Source: Acheta domesticus (lineage: Eukaryota > Arthropoda > Insecta > Orthoptera > Gryllidae). Taken from it: a stretch of DNA of 64,000 nt. Positions 22,746 to 33,960 of this stretch are shown piece after piece; the stretch's first letter is position 1, and every line of letters begins with the position of its first letter. The translations under genes were made by a program, and so were the position numbers. The notes under the pieces were generated by a model. That model saw only the letters and a list, made by a program, of their open reading frames with translations, searched no databases and was not told the DNA's origin. The DNA lies in contig JAHLJT010003656.1 in assembly GCA_031308135.1 (NCBI GenBank), positions 72,496,984 to 72,560,983 on the forward strand, read 5' to 3'.

Positions 22746-25700
22746 ATATTGCGGCTTAAGAAACATAATCAATGCTTTCTTTACATCAAAACCTGACCTG
22801 GCGCATCGTTCCCGAGTTGCACATTATAGTAACGTGTTGCAATATTCTGGGTATTACAGGTTGCTTGCGCGCCCAGTATTTTCCGTATGTCAGAACTTCA
22901 ATATTTTCATTTTAAATCCATTTGATGCAAACTTGGGGCTTAATATTTTCTATCCAGTGGTAGCACACTTACGTGATTTGCGTCAATGGTGCTTAATAAA
23001 AGGCACATAACTGATATATGTATTACATATTGTACACTGTATTGTATATGTATATATACAATGCAAAATGTAGAAAATATAAATATACTTACAATGTAGT
23101 TAAGACAATTCAGAAAACTGTGATTAATATGAATTCGCTGAATACGAACAAACTTTGAGGCCAGGCAAGGGAACATAGTAATCAGATTACACGAATTCTT
23201 ATGGCATGGACACCGATTGATGTCTCTCGTACAAACGTTTGAAATGCGAAGTACGTATTGGAAAATACTACAACAGTATCTCTTAATTTGGAACCAATGT
23301 ACATTTCAATTTCTGTTGGGACTACTTCTTTTGTCACTGCTACCATCACTGGAAGCTAAAAGAAAAATACATACTTCTCCAAATAAGTGTTACAGAAAAT
23401 AAACATTCATGTTTGGTTTGGTTATGTGTACCCAATTCAGTGTTTTATTTTTAACAGAGTAGCTGTTTGCCAAGCACTGCAAAATTTTCCCTTGATTTCA
23501 ATTAGTAATGTTATTTTCCTCGCTTCAACATAATTCCAGGATATTGTTGTCGTGTTCTTAAAATAATATGAAACTTTATGTACAAAATAATAAAACGAAT
23601 AAAGTGTCACTCCCAAAATTGCATGACAAGACGAAATCAGAACAAACATTCAAGTATCCAAAGAAGAGAATCAGTACAGAGAAGAAGCAAAGGGGCAAAG
23701 GAGAGCAGCGAAATGAGCGTGGGATTTCCAGACTTTTTGTTCGCTTCGCGTTCTCAGAAAATCCATTCCGTATAGTGCTTAGGGAGAACTCGTGCAATCG
23801 CAAGAACTATCTCTCAGCACACGCAAGTTGGGTCATATAGTCAAGGGCAAGGGGAAGTGCAAATCTCAGCTGTACTCACATCGAACGCGTGGCAAGATGT
23901 TCTTAAACTTATTCAATTACAATAAGCTTTTCATGATACTAATTGTATAATATAAAGAATTGGTTTCAATTAATAATACTAATTAATCGTATATAATATT
24001 TCCTTTCTAATAGTTAAACTTTACGAAATATGATTATTATATGTAATTATAATTCAATCATTGGACACAAATGTGTTCAGTCTCTACGTCTCGTGTAGAA
24101 ACAATGTCATAAAACTAAAACAATAGTATTAACATGTTATACACTCGTAAGCTTTTACTTAAAATTATTCGCTTATTATATCTAACGTAAGATTTAGGAC
24201 TGATAGAACAGAACTGAACAGAGCGCTTTCCGAATTTAGATCAACCGAATTTATTTTAAAATTAGGGATCCCCCATCCCAAATTTCCAATCTACTTCATT
24301 CACTTTCTAATTAAGATAATCTAAGAATCTGTATTATATATCTACATTATACGTCTACATTATACATCTACAAGAAATATAAAATACCTTTAGTCTCTTC
24401 TATACTTGTTACGGAGTTTTATATATCGCACAAATAAAATAAAGCACATTTCCATTAAAAAACAATCCGATTTGGTACGGTTTTAGCATCAAAATAAGTG
24501 TTCTCAGTTTTTTTGATTCACGATTTTTTCCCATTCATTTCATATCTCGTATATATCGTATCTCACTTTATACATTCACGCTTAGATGCGATTAAGATCA
24601 ATTTCCAACCCTTTTTTATAAATATCGTATGTATGAAGAAAAAATGGCTAAAGTTAGCATTTCAAATAGAAACAGTTTGTAGTATGCAATTGAATGTAAA
24701 ATAAACAACCACTCATGACGAGCAATGCACATTTTCAATAGTTGTATCGATATAATTTCTGGTAATATTCTTCATTAATTAATTTTTCTGTCACACGTTA
24801 TACTTTTAGAAGTAGACACTAGACATACAACACGTAGACATTTACAGTTCTCTGCTCTCAGTTCACTTCTTCGATATTTTGATTTCAACATTGGTTAAGC
24901 TATCATAGTTTTGCTAGAGAGTCCAAATCAATTTTGTATCTTTTGTAAAAGAAAGTACATTTAGGGGTTACAGTTTGAATCGCGACTACACTATGCTTGA
25001 TTATTGATCGCTCAAAAAGATTCGTGCCGAATTTGAGACGACCATACGGGACCAGTGCAGTATATATCACATAACGAGCAAATCGAATTTGAGTGAATTT
25101 TGTGGTTCATTTTTCTACAGTTGCTATTAATTTCTTTATAACTGGACAATTATGATTTGAGCTACTTCCCTTGTAAAAGAAGTAAGGAGAGCCAGAAAGA
25201 GGTATTTCTCTACTTCTTTAGATTGCAAATTCATAATTAATCAATACATTGTTCTGTCTGATGAATTCATGATTCGTGTGTCGCCCACTCTCCCTTTACA
25301 AGAGATTTACAGAATAAAAAACAAATCATAGTTACAGGTTACTCCTAGGTCATAGCGTATTAAACTCATTTCATGTAAGATAGTAGTGGTCATCACTTTG
25401 TATGATCCTATGAATCATTAAATCTCAAATAAACATAAGAAGGCCATAATTTTAATTTTATTTATTTATTTATCAACTTTACTGACAACAGGAAAATGAT
25501 GTTGACTGTTGGTTGACTATGAAATTAATATTTTACAATAAATTGTTTATGTGTAAAATGTGTATTGAATAATACATTTTTGTGCAATTTCATTATTAGT
25601 CGCATTCTATTTTTCATTGTTATGTGAAATCGTTGATTTATTTTTCTCATCAGACTGTCATGTTGAGATACAATGATTGTCAGAAGTATGGAGTTTACAA

Positions 25701-25900
25701 TATTAGCTGGCCATCATTACATTTTTATGACATTTTAGTTGATAATTTTCGATGTGCGTGCTTCGATGATTTTAGAGGAAACCTCAACATCCGGGATGTG
25801 TATATTTACACTACAGGAGCAAATGTAACTTCCGGTCCTTTTATGCTAAAACCCTCCTGTCCGGACGTAGAGGTTTTGGAGCGAGCGCGTTGGCGACACT
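22746..25900. other. AT-rich non-coding DNA
   Basis: No supportable genes. A short tandem of tctacattata(c)g-type units lies near 24340-24375. Open frames up to 99 codons lack recognisable motifs. Confidence 0.55.
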
Positions 25901-28579
25901 GCGGCTCGGATCGTTACAGATAATTTGATTCGCATTATCCTAAACGACCCGGATAGACGCGACGTGGGTAAAACAGGGTAATCCAAAAGCAGTTGAACAC
26001 TTTTAAATCGCTATAACTTTGTTATTGAATTGTTTTACTCAAAATCGAATACAGTTCTTGCTGCCAATATCGAGGCATGATGTTTGTTTTTCTACTATAC
26101 TCTGTGACAGAATTCTGTTGCCAGTGTTTTCGATGTGGAAAAGACTCTTTTGCTAAATGATGCGCGTCTGATGAATTGCAAGCTAATTTTGTTTCGTGCG
26201 TTCTTCGAAACAAATAGGCTCGTTAGTACTTGAAATATTTATTTTGTTATTTTACTCTAACTGGCATCTATTGGCTGCGACTAACAAAATTTATTTCACT
26301 GCCCGCGGGAACGATGTTGCTTCCACTGTTTGGGGAATTGTGAAGTATCTGAGAATTCGTTTTCTGTTTCGTTCCATTGCCATTGGGTGGAAAATTTTCC
26401 ATTCCATTTAACAAAACCTGCATTCTGCATAAATTACTCGGCCTTATACGGGCTTTGCTTTTATGCAACACATTCATGCATATTTAAACGAACTTTATTG
26501 CGTAATATAATACTCTCTGACGCACAATACTTGGAAACATTGATCAACACTTCTAATGTTCTAATTGGAAATTCTGCTTGCGACTACACAAAAAATGAAA
26601 AACATTTCAGAGAGCACGGTTGAACGTCGTAGAAACATTGTACATACGAAAGTTCATTGTAAAATGAACAAAAACAACAACAAGGAAAACAAAAATTAAG
26701 AGGAAAACAAAAGCATAAACTTAGGGATATGTTAGAACATACGTTGAAGTAAACGTAGTAAGAAATAGTATCTGTAATGGAATTGTGTGTGTGTATAAAC
26801 TTCTAATGTAGTAACGTCATCTATTAAATTCATACTAAAAAATATATCATACAATACATTAAAAAGGTGCATTACTGGGCTTATACTACTAGATCGTTAA
26901 AAACGAAGGAGTGTACTTTCAGAAAGCAATGTCTATAACCCAAGATATAAAGCCAAGAAAGGAGATAGTACGGCGTAACCATATTTTAAGAATGACGAAG
27001 AAGCACTCTCGAAGGTACTATTAAAGAGCGTATCTAGATATAGAGGGCCGCGCCTGCGGGATGCAATGCATCGATTCCCTGCGGTCGCGGTCAGGGCGAA
27101 CTCAGAAGCAGAGGCACGGATTTCTGCTCAGGTCGGCAAGAGTCAGTTTTATGTTTCCTTCGTTTCCTTCTTGCTGGGGCTATACAACGTGCCGTGGATT
27201 TTGGGCGCGCCATAACAAAAATTGCGAAATCGGTCATCCGCAACCTCTGTATAAATATATATTTCATTTGATGCCTGAGTTCCCTACTACCTCTGCGATG
27301 TCGTCTACATGACGTATTTTTCACTCTTCATTGGCGCTACCCATGGGTTCAGAGGTGATACCCGCCCACAGACAGTATAGTAGAATTCCTCCGACATCAT
27401 ATGGGATGAATATGAAAGGTAACCAAAAGTTCCAGTTTCCAGGGGACTTTCTTCGGATTTACAAATCCGCCTACGGATAAAATCGTTTCCGAAGTGTTCT
27501 TGGATTTCATTGAATGTTTTCCAATGTATATTTAAACTATACTAGACAACTCTTATTACTACTGTAGGCTACCAGAAAGTTTTCAATGAATCCAGTGATT
27601 TAAGCTTTTTGACTTAAGTTGTCATGATCCTTTAATGAGATGGTCGTTATTTCCAAAACAATACTTTAAAACAACTTAAATGTTTGTCAAGAGACACCTT
27701 TGTGCTTCACTAGTTAAATAGCGTCCACACTGAAGTATACTTTTCTTGCATTCTAGATTCATTAAAACATCGATTTCTGATACCTGACCCCTCGGCCAGC
27801 CACATTCCGTATATTGACATTTATTAGGTGGTTGTCCCTAGCGATTTTGAACTGTAACAGATTAAGAAGAGGAAAGACGGTGTAGATGATTCCACATCGA
27901 TGTGGTTTATACTGAATCACTTCCTTCACGTAACTACTATTAAAAATCTTTCTTTTTAATTAAATACTCGCATTCAGCCCATTTATGCATATGTTTTCGT
28001 TCCATGTAAAACAATGTTTTCGTCTCCAGAACAAGGCTTCAGTTTCTATTACACAATTACAAAAGAAAACAGTCTAAATTTCTCTACGTTTTAATGCTCC
28101 GTTTTGATGTGTGACAATAAATGAACGCATGCGAAAAAAATTTCAACAAAATTAAATTCGGCAATGTTTTGGAATAAATGTGGACCAAATATTTTAAGGT
28201 ACCTTTTGAAAAAAAATTAGAACTATGATAAGAAAAGGAAGCAAAGTTACGCCTAATTTACGAAGTCAAAAGAATGGTAAGTCTTTTAGGAGGAACATAA
28301 GATATTAAGAGACCTAAAACAAAATAATGTTTGGAATAGAAAAAAAACCAGTAATTTCCAATGAGCGTTGAAATTGAAAAACTAAACAAAACTATGCAGA
28401 TCCGGCAATGACAGAGGTATCTCGTTTTTCGTTAAATACCGCTCAAAACAATCGAAAACAATTAAAAACTGTCGTTTGGAATTGAAGAATGCAAATATTT
28501 CATTTGCAGCATTTTGGTGAGTAATATTCCACTATTCTCGTCTACCGCGTTCCGACCGAGTTTTCATCCTCAGATGACT
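25901..28579. other. AT-rich non-coding DNA with a small GC patch
   Basis: A mild GC patch at about 27045-27200 and a TATA-like ctgtataaatatata at about 27249 occur, but nothing ties them to a gene. A CAGGGTAATCC motif near 25975 resembles a DNA-transposon terminus, but no partner was found. Confidence 0.5.
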
Positions 28580-28742
28580 TAGTACTTATGACAGATGATG
28601 TTATCCAACATCGAAGCTCCAAGAAAGATGAACATCCGTCTTTTAAGTACTTGCTCTTCACGTGTTACCTTGTGAAATAGGATTTTTTTATATTCTTGGT
28701 ACGTAAAGAACTGTTGTACTGAATGTATGCTATTGCAGTATT
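28580..28742 (+). repeat. Old interspersed repeat, copy 2, left part
   Basis: Homologous to about 2360-2523 (see that entry). The homology stops exactly at TATTGCAGTATT (28731-28742), after which SINE-A sequence begins. It resumes at 29809 with ATTCACGAAGAC. Confidence 0.6.
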
Positions 28743-29192
28743 GATTGATTAATTGATATTTCCGGGCACGTCAACTGCTAAAGTCATTATTCTCGTAAGT
28801 ATAGTGCGTATTTTTATCGCGGAAGGTGGTGGTGATCGTCCCGCTGGATGGCGATCAACGGTGCCGACCATTCAAGTGAGCTAGCGGGGTTTTCCTCACC
28901 CAGGAATCTCTCACCAGCATAACACCTCCCCAATCGCTAAGCTCCTGACTGGTTTCTCGGCATGTGTAGCGGAGTGCATGTAGTGTAAATGTGTGTAAGG
29001 GGTGAGTATAGGACAAGGGTGAGAAAGGAAAGATCGCGCGTGGTCCGTGGCCCGTATGTTAGGGCACTGCCCGGGCATTCGCCTGGTATTGATCGGAGAA
29101 ACAACGGAAAACTGCCGATCAGAGTAGTCAACCGCTGCTAGAATTCTCCTCTAAATAACGGTCAAATTCGCCCTACCTATCTAGCTACTAGT
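28743..29192 (-). mobile_element. SINE-A, near full-length body, minus orientation
   Basis: The reverse complement follows the intact element from its CAATCAAT-type 3' tail through the whole body. Landmarks on the plus strand in order are ttccgggcacgtcaactgctaa, cccgctggatggcgat, agctagcggggttttcc, ctcggcatgtgtagcg, gtgtgtaaggggtgag, gaaagatcgcgcgtggtccg, ttgatcggagaaac and ctagaattctcctc. The tRNA-like head is missing: homology runs into the minisatellite at 29193 and reappears briefly at 29769. Confidence 0.85.
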
Positions 29193-29768
29193 GCCGAGAT
29201 GCGGTGGTGAGATGCGGCGGCGAGAGGCGGCGGCGAGAGACGGCGGCGAGAGGCGGCGGCGAGAGGCGGCGGCGAGAGGCGGCGGCGAGAGGCGGCGGCG
29301 AGAGGCGGCGGCGAGAGGTGGCGGCGAGAGGCGGCGGCGAGAGGCGGCGGCGAGAGGCGGCGGCGAGAGGCGGCGGCGAGAGGCGGCGGCGAGAGGCGGC
29401 GGCGAGAGGCGGCGGCAAGAGGCGGCGGCGAAAGCGGTGTGGGATGGCAAGAGAGGTGAGAGGTAGTGGAGGAAAACGGCAGTGGCGGCGCGATGAGGAG
29501 GGCGGCTAGAGGCGCAGTGGGGCGATGTGATTGGGAAGCGAGAGGTGGGGAGAGGGGCGAATTAAGGCGGCGGGTGAAAAGCGGTGGCAGAGACAAGGGG
29601 CGGAGAGAAGTAACGGCAGTGGAAGGCGGGGGCGGCGAGAAGCGGCAGGGGCGGTCAGAAGTGGCGGCAGCGGGAAGCGAAGAAGGCGAGTGACGCCGCG
29701 GGGTGGCGAGAGGTGCCGGGAATCGATTTAATGGCGGCAGCGTCGGAGGCGAGAGGTAGCCGGGGTGG
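29193..29768 (+). repeat. GC-rich minisatellite island inside SINE-A (13-bp unit gcgagaggcggcg)
   Basis: From 29193 to about 29436 there are about 18 units of the 13-mer gcgagaggcggcg, with few substitutions (gcgagatgcggtg at the left edge, gcgagagacggcg, gcaagaggcggcg). The remainder to 29768 is degenerate G-rich sequence built from similar motifs. All long frames here encode 13-residue SPPPLAAASRRRL-type or Arg/Glu-rich repeats, an inevitable result of the 13-base period. SINE-A sequence lies on both sides. Confidence 0.9.
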
Positions 29769-29808
29769 TCAAATTCATCCTAGCTACTAGTGTCGAAATT
29801 ATTTCCGG
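29769..29808 (-). mobile_element. SINE-A segment repeated on the far side of the minisatellite
   Basis: GTCAAATTCATCC then CTAGCTACTAGTGTCGAAAT repeats the segment at 29161-29200 (GTCAAATTCGCCC, then CTAGCTACTAGTGCCGAGAT). It continues a few bases further into the SINE (attatttccg versus aatccttccg in the intact copy). It then ends, and the host repeat resumes at 29809. Confidence 0.7.
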
Positions 29809-29960
29809 ATTCACGAAGACAGCTTTTATTAAGGTATTTAATGTATTGCATTGTTAGTTGACAGTATTTTGTTTGTTGTTATTGAGCAGTGTGTGACACG
29901 TATTGGGAAACCACTTGTTGTGTTTTTGTTCAGGAGCATTACTGCTGCTACTAGTAGTTT
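29809..29960 (+). repeat. Old interspersed repeat, copy 2, right part
   Basis: Homologous with gaps to about 2521-2655: ATTCACGAAGACAGCTTTTATTAA against ATTCGTGAAGACTGTTTTTGTTAA, and later CAGTGTGTG with AAACCACTT and a GCATT(A/G)(C/T)TG(C/T)TGCT-like stretch. Confidence 0.6.
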
Positions 29961-30525
29961 AAAATCTTTCAGGTATTCCCATGAGTCAACAATCTAGTTG
30001 AAATGAAGTATGGTATGTATTCAAATACAAACGGGAAACTTTTATAAAGAAAATATGAAGATGAAATATTGAATGGTGGACAATTAGCTTGACATTTTGA
30101 TAATAAAAGTGTTCAAAATATCTTGTGTTCTTTGTTTGCAACTAAAAAAGGCCCGAAAAATAATTTTTACAACATTGCTTATTTTTACATACAGAAAAAT
30201 GGAGTTCTGAAATTGTGACAGGGTTAAAAATTTTGTGTCCAGCGGCAGACTGCAACAACTGAAAAAGTAGAATAACATAACAAAAACAAAGTGCGTGAGC
30301 AAAAGTTATTTGTAGCTAACTTATTTTTCGCTGTTTGGACTCCAGTTTGTCGTATCTGAAATAACATATACATAACTTAATTTTTAAAAACTTCCTTTGT
30401 TGTGATAAGCCGGACACGACCTTTAAGTTATCTAGTGCAAAATCCTGCTCGCTCCAGTTTAAAGCAGGCCGTCCCAATTTAAATACACGCCGCACAATTA
30501 ATCTCCGGCGCAATCTGCGAGTAGG
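29961..30525. other. AT-rich non-coding spacer
   Basis: Ordinary AT-rich DNA between two GC-rich islands. Nothing supported. Confidence 0.6.
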
Positions 30526-30529
30526 TCTG

Positions 30530-31720
30530 GTTCAGCCGCTCGCGTTTCCAGGCACGCGCGCTCGCATGCACGCGGCCGCTGCGCGTATCAGCAGGCGGAG
30601 GCGGGGAAGGCGGGGCGCCGCGCCGGCGTGGGTGGCGGCGCGGGGCAGCTGCTCCAAGGCCGGGAGCGGCAAGGCGCCGAAGGTGATGCCGAGAGGCGGT
30701 GGCGAGTGGTAATACGAGGCGGGGGGAGGTAGGAGGTGGCGAGAGGCGGTGTTGAGAGGAGATGGCGAGAGGCGGTGGCGATAGGGGGTGGCAAGAGGCG
30801 GCGGCGAGAGGCGGGGGCGAAAGATGTTGGCGAGAGGCGATGTCGAGAGGCGGTGGCGAGAAGCGGTGGCGAGAAGCTGTGGCGAGAGGTGATGGTGAGT
30901 GGTGGTAGCGAGAGGAGGTGGCGAGAGGCGGTGGCGATAAGGGGTGGGAAGAGGCGGTGGCGAGAGGTGATGGTGAGTGGCGGTGGCGAGAGGCGTTGGC
31001 GAGAGGCGGTGGCGAGAGGCGGTGGCGAGAGGCGGTGGCGAGAAGCGGTGGCGAGAAGCAGTGGCGAGAGGTGATGGTGAGTGGCGGTAGCGAGAGGCGG
31101 TAGCGAGAGGCGGTGGCGACATGCAGTGGCGAGATGCGGTGGCGAGTGGTGGTGGCGAGCGGCGGCTGGGGGTGGGGGTGGGCGGCGAGAGGTGTTTGGA
31201 GGGGAGAGGCGTTGAGTGGTGACGAAAGTGGGGGAGACGGCAAGAGGTGGCGGGGGAAACGGCGGCGCGAGGTGGGCAACGAGTGGCGTCGTGGGGCGGC
31301 GTTAGACGGAAGCGAGAGGCGATCGGTGGCGAATTGAGGTAGGGGGGGCGAAAAGCGGTGGTGAGGACAAGGGGGTGGACAGAAGTAGCAGCAGTGTACG
31401 GCGGGGCCTGCGAATGGCGGCAGGGGGTAGCGAGAAGCGTCGGCAGCGGGGAGACGCGACGGAGGCGAGTGGCGGCGGGGTGGTGAGAGGTGCCGGGGGG
31501 GTGTAGCGTTGCCGACGAGAAGAGGTAGAAGCGGCAGAGTGATGCGGCGGCGGCGGTGGTAAGAGGTTACAGCGGGGAGGGTCACTGGCAATGGGGGGGG
31601 GGAGGAGCGAAGGGCGGTGGCGGCGAGAAGAGGCGGCGGGCGGCGTTTGAGGGCAACGCGGTGTCCGGTGTGGGTGGAGCGGCGGCGAGAGTGAGTGGGG
31701 CGGTGGAGCGTCACGGCCGC
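30530..31720 (+). repeat. GC-rich minisatellite island (degenerate 13-bp unit gcgagaggcggtg)
   Basis: From about 30680 to 31150 the plus strand is a diverged array of ggcgagaggcggt-type 13-mers, with larger sub-blocks such as gtggcgagaggtgatggtgagtgg repeated. It uses almost the same unit as the array at 29193. It grades into G-rich DNA to about 31720. The 449-codon and 196-codon minus-strand frames are low-complexity Pro/Ser/Leu/His repeats and are not genes. Confidence 0.85.
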
Positions 31721-31785
31721 TCCAATCTCCTTCACGCGCTGGCCCTTTGCCGCCCCAGGCCGTTGCCCCGCGCAGCGCCGGCCGG

Positions 31786-31826
31786 ATGGGCGGGGGCCGG
31801 GGCGGGGGCGGGGGCGGGGGCGGGCC
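31786..31826 (+). repeat. G-quadruplex-type (GGGGGC)n tract
   Basis: The run gggcgggggccggggc is followed by three more ggggc/gggggc units. It provides at least five G-runs of three or more separated by single C or CC, the strongest G-quadruplex motif in the window. Confidence 0.85.
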
Positions 31827-32039
31827 ACTCGGCGCGCGGGCCGTGCGCTCCCGGCGATTCACTCACTCGGCCTCCGCCGTCTCGGCCGCCAGCTCCCAGC
31901 CTCCACCCTCCCTCTCTCTTTCGTTGTCATTTTCCACCATTCTCCCTCTCTTTCTGTGACTTCCTCAGCCTCTTTTCGCTTCTCTTCTGTGGCTTTCCTA
32001 GTCACTGTATCTTTCCTTTGTTTCTTGACAATTCTCTCA

Positions 32040-32385
32040 CCACATTTTTGTCTTTCTTTCGCTCTCTCTCACTCTCTCTCTCCCTTTCTCGCTATCCTTC
32101 TCTCTCCGTATGTCTCTCCCTACTTTCCATATCTCTCCCTACTCTCCCTCTCTCTCCCTCTCTCCCTCTCTCCCTCTCTCTCCCTCTCCCTCTCTCTCCC
32201 TACTTTCCATATCTCTCCCTACTCTCCCTCCCCTCTTTCCCTCTCTCTCCCTCTCCCTCTCTCCCCCTCTCTCTCCCTCTCTCTCTCCCTCTCTCCCTCT
32301 CTCCCTCTCCTCTCTCTCCCTCTCCTCTCTCTCCCTCTCCTCTCTCTCCCTCTCCTCTCTCCCTCTCTCTCCCTCTCGTATCAAA
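32040..32385 (+). repeat. Long polypyrimidine (CTCTCC)n tract with an 80-bp higher-order repeat
   Basis: An almost uninterrupted pyrimidine run on the plus strand. A block containing ctccctactttccatatctc occurs at 32113-32150 and again at 32193-32230, a period of 80 bases, so part of the tract expanded as a larger unit. Mirror-like polypurine/polypyrimidine runs of this kind can form triplex DNA. Open frames here are Ser/Leu/Pro simple-sequence artefacts. Confidence 0.9.
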
Positions 32386-32520
32386 TCTCTTCCCATTTTG
32401 ACATCTTTATACTCTATATTGTTATAATTATTTTCAGCATCTCTTTTGACCGCTCACCAACGCTGTCCTCCACCAACACCTGTGCCTTAACTCTGTCTAC
32501 TATTACAACTACTTTCACCA

Positions 32521-32715
32521 GCTATGATGACTCAGTGGCAACTTTGCTGTTAACTTTGCAGCGTCCGTGACCGGGAAGTACACAGTTGGAATCCCGAGGG
32601 TGACTACAAAGCTACGTGGGTGGTCGAATTAAGCTCGTGTCTGGAAGGAATTTTAGCGGCCGGCTGTTGCAATCGGTAAATTTTCGTGGATTCGATGATG
32701 AGGCGAATGCCGAAA
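32521..32715 (+). mobile_element. SINE-A, 5' part with tRNA-like head
   Basis: It starts in a tRNA-like head (GATGACTCAGTGG, against GATGGCTCAGTGC in the intact copy). It continues through GACCGGGAAG, a degraded B box (GTTGGAATCCCG), TGGTCGAATTAAGCTCGTG, TCTGGAAGGAATTTTAGCGG and CCGGCTG...ATCGGTAAATTTTCGTGG. It stops near GGCGAATGCCG. Having both head and body in a second copy confirms that the tRNA-like part belongs to the family. Confidence 0.75.
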
Positions 32716-32828
32716 AAAATATGCACTACAGTTACTAATACCCTAATAATAGTAATAATCTTAAGAGTTGACGCACTTGAACGTAGGGAGTGTGATGGAA
32801 ATGCCAGCACGGGAAATAAGTTGGAAGA

Positions 32829-33170
32829 TTGATTGATTATTATTTAGTTTTTTGGGGTCCAATACTATGGTTCCGCAAGTTCAGTGTACGTTATCTCGAA
32901 CGTTGTGGGCGTTCTTCGCCTACTAGAAAGCGAGTTTCAACGCCGACCTATACGTCATTTCATGGGAGTTTCCTTCCTGACTTGTCACCTCGAAAGGCAT
33001 CGCCCCTCCCGGGACAAGCTCTCAGCTCCCGACCAGTCTCCTGGCATGTGTGTTAATGCAGTGCATGCATGTGTAAGTACGTGTAAGTAAAGGGTGAGGG
33101 TAGGACAAAGAAGAGGAACGAAATGTCGTGTGAGTTCCGTGACCATTCGCCACGGACCGCCATCGGCCTG
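32829..33170 (-). mobile_element. SINE-A, partial copy in inverted orientation
   Basis: On the plus strand it begins with a gattgattgattatt tail relative. After a poorly matching stretch it follows the intact element from about tccttcctgacttgtcacc through cctcccgggacaagctctcagctcccgacc, ctggcatgtgtg, gtgtaagtaaagggtgaggg, taggacaaagaag and gttccgtgacc. It faces the plus-orientation copy at 32521-32715 across about 110 bases. Confidence 0.65.
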
Positions 33171-33189
33171 GCCTTCATTCGACTCGTCC

Positions 33190-33960
33190 TGCTCTTTTCA
33201 TTGGCCTGCTTCCCGCCGCTGTGAAGCTGTCCAACTCATTCCTCCGCACAGCTTCCCTCCCTCCTCGTCCTCCTCGCCCGTTTCTCCGCCCCCGGCCGTT
33301 TGCGAACCGCCCCTGCGCGCCGGCGGGCCGGGCGAGCGGCCGCTTTGCAAGGGCCGAGTGCGAGCTGAGGCAGTGTTCCGGCGACGGGAAAGAAGATTGC
33401 GTTGAAATTCTAAATCTTCTGTTTCCCTTACGTGTTCGCGACGGAACTTTATTCCTTCCCGGCGCGGCGCGGCGCGGCGGGGTGCGGTGCGGCGCGGGAC
33501 GACGTAGGGCGGCGCAGCGCGGTGCAGGGCGGGGCGGGGAGTAGCGTGTCGTGGCGGGGATGAGCTTGGAGGGGACGAACGTGGCGGGGAGGAGCGTAGC
33601 GTAGAGGGGCATGGCGAGGAGGGGCGGGGATTGGCAGGGCGTGGGGGCGTACCGGGACGTAGCGGGACGGGGCATGGTCGGGCGGGGGTGGTGGGGTGGG
33701 ACGGGGTTGCACAGGGCGTTGCGGGCTGGTGAGTGGCGTGGCGTAGCGGGGCAGAGCGGAGCGGGACAGGAAGGTGCGGAACGGGGTGGGCCGGGCAGAG
33801 AGGGGCTGGGCGGGGCGGGGAGAGACGGGGTGGTGCAGGGCGATGCGGGGCGTTGCGAGCAGGTGCGTGGCGGTGTGGCACGGCGTGGCGCGGGGCGAAG
33901 CGGCTCGTCGGGTGGCGCGCTAGTGCCTCGGAGGTGACCTGAGAGGTGACGCTGCACCGC
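33190..33960 (+). other. GC-rich, CpG-rich patch with G-rich repeats
   Basis: Left part (33230-33370) is CpG-rich mixed sequence. The right part (33458-33910) is strongly G-rich on the plus strand, with ggcgcggcgcggcgcggcgg and many ggcgggga(t/g) motifs. The 319-codon minus-strand frame is a Pro/Arg/His low-complexity product without domains. I treat the block as another decayed minisatellite island; a CpG-rich promoter cannot be excluded. Confidence 0.6.

Noticed and set aside
25974..26215. DNA-transposon terminus (CAGGGTAATCCAAAAG)
   Set aside because: It looks like a terminal repeat, but I found no matching inverted partner or target duplication nearby.
30479..31862. 449-codon and 186-codon minus-strand frames
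   Set aside because: Products of a degenerate 13-bp array; Pro/Ser/His-rich simple sequence.
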